From an uncultured Spirochaetia bacterium (lineage in GTDB: Bacteria; Spirochaetota; Spirochaetia; SZUA-6; Bin103), in contig CATQHW010000004.1 of NCBI GenBank assembly GCA_958296075.1, forward strand, positions 124,001 to 188,000: a stretch of 64,000 nucleotides of DNA. The letters are read 5' to 3'. Of the stretch, positions 61,056 to 64,000 are shown piece after piece. The notes beneath the pieces are model-generated. The model saw only the letters and a program-made list of their open reading frames with translations. It was not told the origin of the DNA and made no database searches. Every line of letters starts with the position of its first letter. The stretch's first letter is position 1. Made by a program: the position numbers and the translations under genes.

Positions 61056-63106
61056 GACCCACGCTCGATGACCTGGACCGGCGCGCGGCGCAGGTGTTCG
61101 ACGGTTATCTGGTCCGCAAGGACTTGGTGCGCAAGTACAGCCGCCAATACCCGGTGCCCACCTACGTCGTCGAGTTTCTGCTGGGGCGCTACTGCGCCAC
61201 GACCGACGAGCAGGAGATCGAGGAGGGGCTGGAGATCGTCGAGCGGCAGCTAGCCGACCGCACGGTGCGCACCGGTGAGGAGGAGCTGGTCAAGGCGCGG
61301 GCGCGCGACCGCGGCTCCATCAAGCTGATCGACATCGTCAAGGCTCGTCTGGACGCGCGCACCGACTCGCTGATCGCCGAACTTCCCAGTCTGGCGATCC
61401 GGGACGCCCGCATCGACGACGAGCTGGTGAAGCGGCACGAGCGCATGCTCACCGACGGCTGCTACGCCGAGGTCACCCTGAGCTACGACGCCGCCATCGC
61501 TCAGGAGCAGAACGGGCGGCCGTTCGCGATCGACGCCGTGCGCGCCATCCAGCTTTCGCAGGCCGACGTCCTCGCCACCCTGCAGCGCGCCCGCAACGAA
61601 CTCGGCAGCGAAGAATGGCGGCGGCTGCTGTTGCGCAGCGTCGGCCTGGAGCCGGCCGCCCTCAGCGAGCGGGCGCAGATGGTGGCGCTGGTGCGCATGA
61701 CGCCGTTCGTGGAGCGCAACTACAACCTGGTGGAGCTGGGGCCGCGCGGCACCGGCAAGAGCCATCTGTTCCAGCAGATATCTCCCTACGCCCATCTGAT
61801 CTCCGGGGGCAAGGCGACGGTGGCGAAGATGTTCGTCAACAACGCCAACGGCCAGCGGGGGCTGGTGTGCCAGTACGACGTGGTCTGCTTCGACGAGATT
61901 TCCGGCGTCTCCTTCGATCAGAAGGACGGCGTGAACATCCTCAAGGGCTACATGGAATCGGGCGAGTTTTCGCGCGGCAAGGAGAGCATCCGCGCGGAGG
62001 GCGGCGTCGTCATGGTCGGCAACCTCGACGTCGAGGTCGCGCAGCAGCAGCGGGTCGGCCACCTGTTCACTCCGCTGTCGGCGGACCTGCGCGACGATAC
62101 CGCGTTCATGGACCGGATTCACGCCTACGTGCCGGGCTGGGACTTCCCCAAGCTCAGTCCGCGCGAGCACTTCACCGAGCACTTCGGATTGGTCAGCGAC
62201 TTCTTGTCGGAGTGCTGGAGCCGGCTGCGCGCCGGCAGCCGCGTCCCGGTGCTGCAGGGCCGCGTGAACTTCGGCGGCGCGCTCAGCGGCCGCGACCTCA
62301 CCGCGGTCAACAAGACGGTGAGCGGCCTGCTCAAGCTGCTCTACCCGGACCCGGCGATGCACGTGCCGGACGACGAGCTGGAGGAGCTGGTGCGCATCGC
62401 CCTCGAAGTGCGGCGCAGGGTCAAGGAGCAGCAGAAGCGGGTGTTCAAGAGCGAGTTCCGCAACTCCCACTTCAGCTACGCCATGGGTGAGGACGGGATC
62501 GAAAAGTTCGTATCCACGCCGGAGCTGGGCAGCGACGACGCCATCGACCCGGATCCGCTGCCGCCGGGTCAGGTGTGGGGCATCGGCCCCGGCGGGCCGG
62601 ATACCGGACCGGCGCTCTACCGGATCGAGGTCACCACCGGACCGGGCAGCGGCGTCAGGATCCTGAACGCGCCGGTCCCCGCGGCGTTCCGCGAGAGCGC
62701 GCGGTATGCCGAGCAGAACCTGTACACCCAAGCACGGCAGATGGTGGGAGACCGTGACCCGCGCGCCCACGAGTTCTCCGTGCAACTCCGCGCCATGGAT
62801 CACGACCGATCGGGAGCGTCTCTGGGGCTGCCGGCGCTGCTGGCGCTGTGCGGCGCGCTGCTGGAGCAGAGCCTCAAGGGCGGCCTGATCGTGGTCGGCG
62901 CCCTCAATCTCGGCGGATCGGTGGAACCGCTCGCGAACGTCGTCGGGATCGTCGAAGCCGCCGTCGAGAAAGGGGCCGGTACGGTCCTGGTCCCGGTTTC
63001 GGCGCGCCGGCAACTGTTCGATCTGTCCGACGACATGGCGACCCGCGTCAACCTGCAGTTCTACGCCGGCGCTCCCGACGCCCTGTTGAAGGCGCTGCTG
63101 GATTGA
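61052..63106 (+). CDS. brxL: BREX Lon-like ATPase/protease BrxL
   Basis: The final type 1 BREX core gene. The 684-residue product has the helical N-domain (RKDLVRKYSRQYPVPTYVVEF), AAA Walker A LGPRGTGKSHLFQQ (about residues 228-241), Walker B CFDEISGV (about 286-293) and a C-terminal Lon-type protease domain with RSGASLGLPALLAL, where the Ser is the expected nucleophile, and VEKGAGTVLVPVS with the partner Lys. As known for BrxL, it forms DNA-binding ring assemblies, and the protease domain may be non-essential. TTG 61052 has GGAGG 6 bases upstream and overlaps the pglZ stop. It ends the island; the next gene is convergent. Confidence 0.94.
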   Translation: MRPTLDDLDRRAAQVFDGYLVRKDLVRKYSRQYPVPTYVVEFLLGRYCATTDEQEIEEGLEIVERQLADRTVRTGEEELVKARARDRGSIKLIDIVKARLDARTDSLIAELPSLAIRDARIDDELVKRHERMLTDGCYAEVTLSYDAAIAQEQNGRPFAIDAVRAIQLSQADVLATLQRARNELGSEEWRRLLLRSVGLEPAALSERAQMVALVRMTPFVERNYNLVELGPRGTGKSHLFQQISPYAHLISGGKATVAKMFVNNANGQRGLVCQYDVVCFDEISGVSFDQKDGVNILKGYMESGEFSRGKESIRAEGGVVMVGNLDVEVAQQQRVGHLFTPLSADLRDDTAFMDRIHAYVPGWDFPKLSPREHFTEHFGLVSDFLSECWSRLRAGSRVPVLQGRVNFGGALSGRDLTAVNKTVSGLLKLLYPDPAMHVPDDELEELVRIALEVRRRVKEQQKRVFKSEFRNSHFSYAMGEDGIEKFVSTPELGSDDAIDPDPLPPGQVWGIGPGGPDTGPALYRIEVTTGPGSGVRILNAPVPAAFRESARYAEQNLYTQARQMVGDRDPRAHEFSVQLRAMDHDRSGASLGLPALLALCGALLEQSLKGGLIVVGALNLGGSVEPLANVVGIVEAAVEKGAGTVLVPVSARRQLFDLSDDMATRVNLQFYAGAPDALLKALLD

Positions 63107-63156
63107 AACGTGAAGCCGGTCCGGCGGCGGCCGACCGGCGCGGCGGACGGCTCAGG

Positions 63157-63486
63157 TCAGTGCGGCTCCGGTCCGTCGTCGGCCGGCAAGGTGATGATGA
63201 CGTCGATGTCGTCGGGCTGGCGGCCGATCTCGACGACGCGATTGACCTTGACTTGGCCGCAGCCCAGGCAGCGGTGCACGACCTGCGGCCGGCGGCCGGC
63301 GCGGCGCAGCCCGACCGGGCGCATCAGGCCTCCGCACCGGTTGCGGCGGTCGCCATGCCCCACGTCGACGTGCAGCGAGTACAGGCAGAACGGACAGTGG
63401 TTGCGGAAGCTGCCGTCGGTCGACGGCAGCACGTCGGCGCCGCAGCGCACGCACTGAAACGGCGTGTTCTCCGAACTTCGGCTCAC
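63157..63486 (-). CDS. RNHCP-domain zinc-ribbon protein
   Basis: The 109-residue product starts at GTG 63486 and has the domain's signature: FQCVRCGADVLP, FRNHCPFCLYSLHVD and GDRRNRCGGLMRP, giving paired Cys zinc sites, then a second ribbon HRCLGCGQVKVN. RNHCP proteins are small and widespread with no firmly established function; RNA binding is often suspected. It converges with brxL (50-base gap) and marks the right boundary of the island. Confidence 0.85.
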   Translation of the reverse strand: MSRSSENTPFQCVRCGADVLPSTDGSFRNHCPFCLYSLHVDVGHGDRRNRCGGLMRPVGLRRAGRRPQVVHRCLGCGQVKVNRVVEIGRQPDDIDVIITLPADDGPEPH

Positions 63487-63534
63487 GGCAGCCCCCGCGC
63501 GCGGCCGGCCGGGCGCCCCGGCCGCCGGCGCCAA

Positions 63535-63605
63535 AGCGCCTGAGCGGAATCGAACCGCCATCACAAGCTTGGAAGGCTTGGGTAATGCCGTTATACGACA
63601 GGCGC
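63535..63605 (-). tRNA. tRNA-Gly (TCC)
   Basis: On the minus strand, GCGCCTG pairs fully with CAGGCGC, the anticodon loop CTTCCAA gives TCC, the T-loop is TTCGATT and the discriminator is T. Its 3' end faces the defence island, 49 bases from the RNHCP gene. CCA is not encoded. Confidence 0.93.
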
Positions 63606-63674
63606 GCGGTCCGCTCACGGTAGGACCGGCCGGCATGGCTGTCAACATCGCGCCCGGCGTGCTACCGTCAGCTC

Positions 63675-63923
63675 GTGGGTCAACGAGGCGAACTGTTTTC
63701 CAGCCGAATGACGGTCGGCAATCGCACGTACTTCTTCAACGTGAAGGAGAACCGGGCCGGCGACGTCTACCTCAACGTGGTGGAGAGCAAGAAGCGCGGG
63801 GCCGATACCGACTTCGAACGCCACTCGATCATCATCTTCGAAGAGGATATGGGTGGATTCCTTGCCGGCTTCGACAAGGCGATTCGTTTCATTCGCTCCC
63901 GCGAGCAGAACCGCCGCGGTTGA
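63675..63923 (+). CDS. DUF3276 / PUR-domain nucleic-acid-binding protein
   Basis: The 82-residue product begins at GTG 63675: GQRGELFSSRMTVGNRTYFFNV, then YLNVVESKKR and HSIIIFEEDMGGFLAGFDKAIRFI. This is the bacterial PUR-alpha-like fold. The Borrelia relative BpuR binds RNA and DNA and regulates gene expression, so a post-transcriptional regulator is likely; that transfer of function is inference. It supports a spirochaete (or Bacteroidetes-like) origin. It stands alone after tRNA-Gly. Confidence 0.85.
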   Translation: MGQRGELFSSRMTVGNRTYFFNVKENRAGDVYLNVVESKKRGADTDFERHSIIIFEEDMGGFLAGFDKAIRFIRSREQNRRG

Positions 63924-63964
63924 CTCGGCAGGCCGGCCGCCGCCGGGCTCCCGCCACCCCGGCC

Positions 63965-64000
63965 TTACAGCTTGAAGCTGCGCCGGTGGATCGGCGACGG
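63965..64000 (-). CDS. C-terminal end of an unidentified minus-strand gene
   Basis: The minus strand reads into the window from the right edge as PSPIHRRSFKL followed by TAA (stop at 63967-63965). Only 11 codons are visible, which is too little to name a family. Confidence 0.35.
   Translation of the reverse strand, partial: PSPIHRRSFKL

Noticed and set aside
38564-63106. CRISPR array or phage/prophage origin of the island
   Set aside because: No regularly spaced repeats, cas genes, integrase or phage structural genes were seen anywhere in this region.
63535-63605. tRNA-Gly as an attachment site for the island
   Set aside because: No direct repeat of the tRNA 3' end was found at the left boundary, and no integrase gene is present, so no att site is annotated.

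Overview
This is a very GC-rich bacterial chromosome segment packed with genes. The housekeeping set fits a spirochaete (Spirochaetota), probably an uncultured or environmental high-GC member. The clues are a PEGA-domain protein next to ftsY, a large periplasmic TPR protein behind clpC, a PUR-domain (DUF3276) protein, and frequent GTG/TTG starts with many 1-26 base overlaps. This assignment rests on family recognition, not on a search.

Layout, 1-38.5 kb (core genome): lepA (5'-truncated by the window edge), a SurA/PpiD-like foldase, tRNA-Asp and tRNA-Pro, an NlpD-like LysM/M23 lipoprotein, aroB, a DEAH helicase, a pcnB-family nucleotidyltransferase, a P-loop protein overlapping a pseudouridine synthase gene, and prfB with its programmed +1 frameshift. 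Then come PEGA-ftsY-YD-like protein-lolC/D/E-like ABC transporter, clpC, the TPR protein, epmA-efp-methyltransferase, rnz, a ftsB-like gene, a Sua5/YrdC gene, a VanY carboxypeptidase preceded by a stub of lon, recO, thpR, recJ, rpsU (apparent AUA start), initiator and elongator tRNA-Met, a membrane histidine kinase, rnhA and comM.

Layout, 38.5-63.1 kb (defence island, all on the + strand): a complete type 1 BREX system (brxA, brxB, brxC, pglX, pglZ type B, brxL) preceded by an OLD-like ATPase/TOPRIM gene. Two cargo blocks are nested in it. Between brxC and pglX are a 46-codon orphan ORF, an IS630-family element in a TA site, a promoter, a TIR-like (ThsB-type) gene coupled to a small membrane-protein gene, a Schlafen/AlbA-like gene broken by one amber codon, and a RecF-like ATPase overlapping pglX. 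Between pglX and pglZ are a SIR2 gene and a herA gene (a known antiphage pair), a KTSC-domain gene and a second AlbA-like/GHKL gene. The TIR, membrane and SIR2 genes are visibly AT-richer than the BREX backbone, as expected for later acquisition. The junctions from pglX to SIR2 to herA and from the AlbA-like gene to pglZ to brxL overlap, so the cargo is wired into the BREX transcription unit. At least three mechanisms may act together: BREX methylation-based exclusion, NAD depletion by SIR2-HerA, and TIR signalling to a membrane effector.

Layout, 63.1-64 kb: an RNHCP zinc-ribbon gene, tRNA-Gly(TCC), a DUF3276 gene and the tail of a minus-strand gene.

No CRISPR array, rRNA, integrase or phage structural gene was seen. 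No stretch over 300 bases lacks a called feature. The longest plain gaps are 34253-34505 (a short tandem repeat) and 46532-46703 (a promoter and leader).
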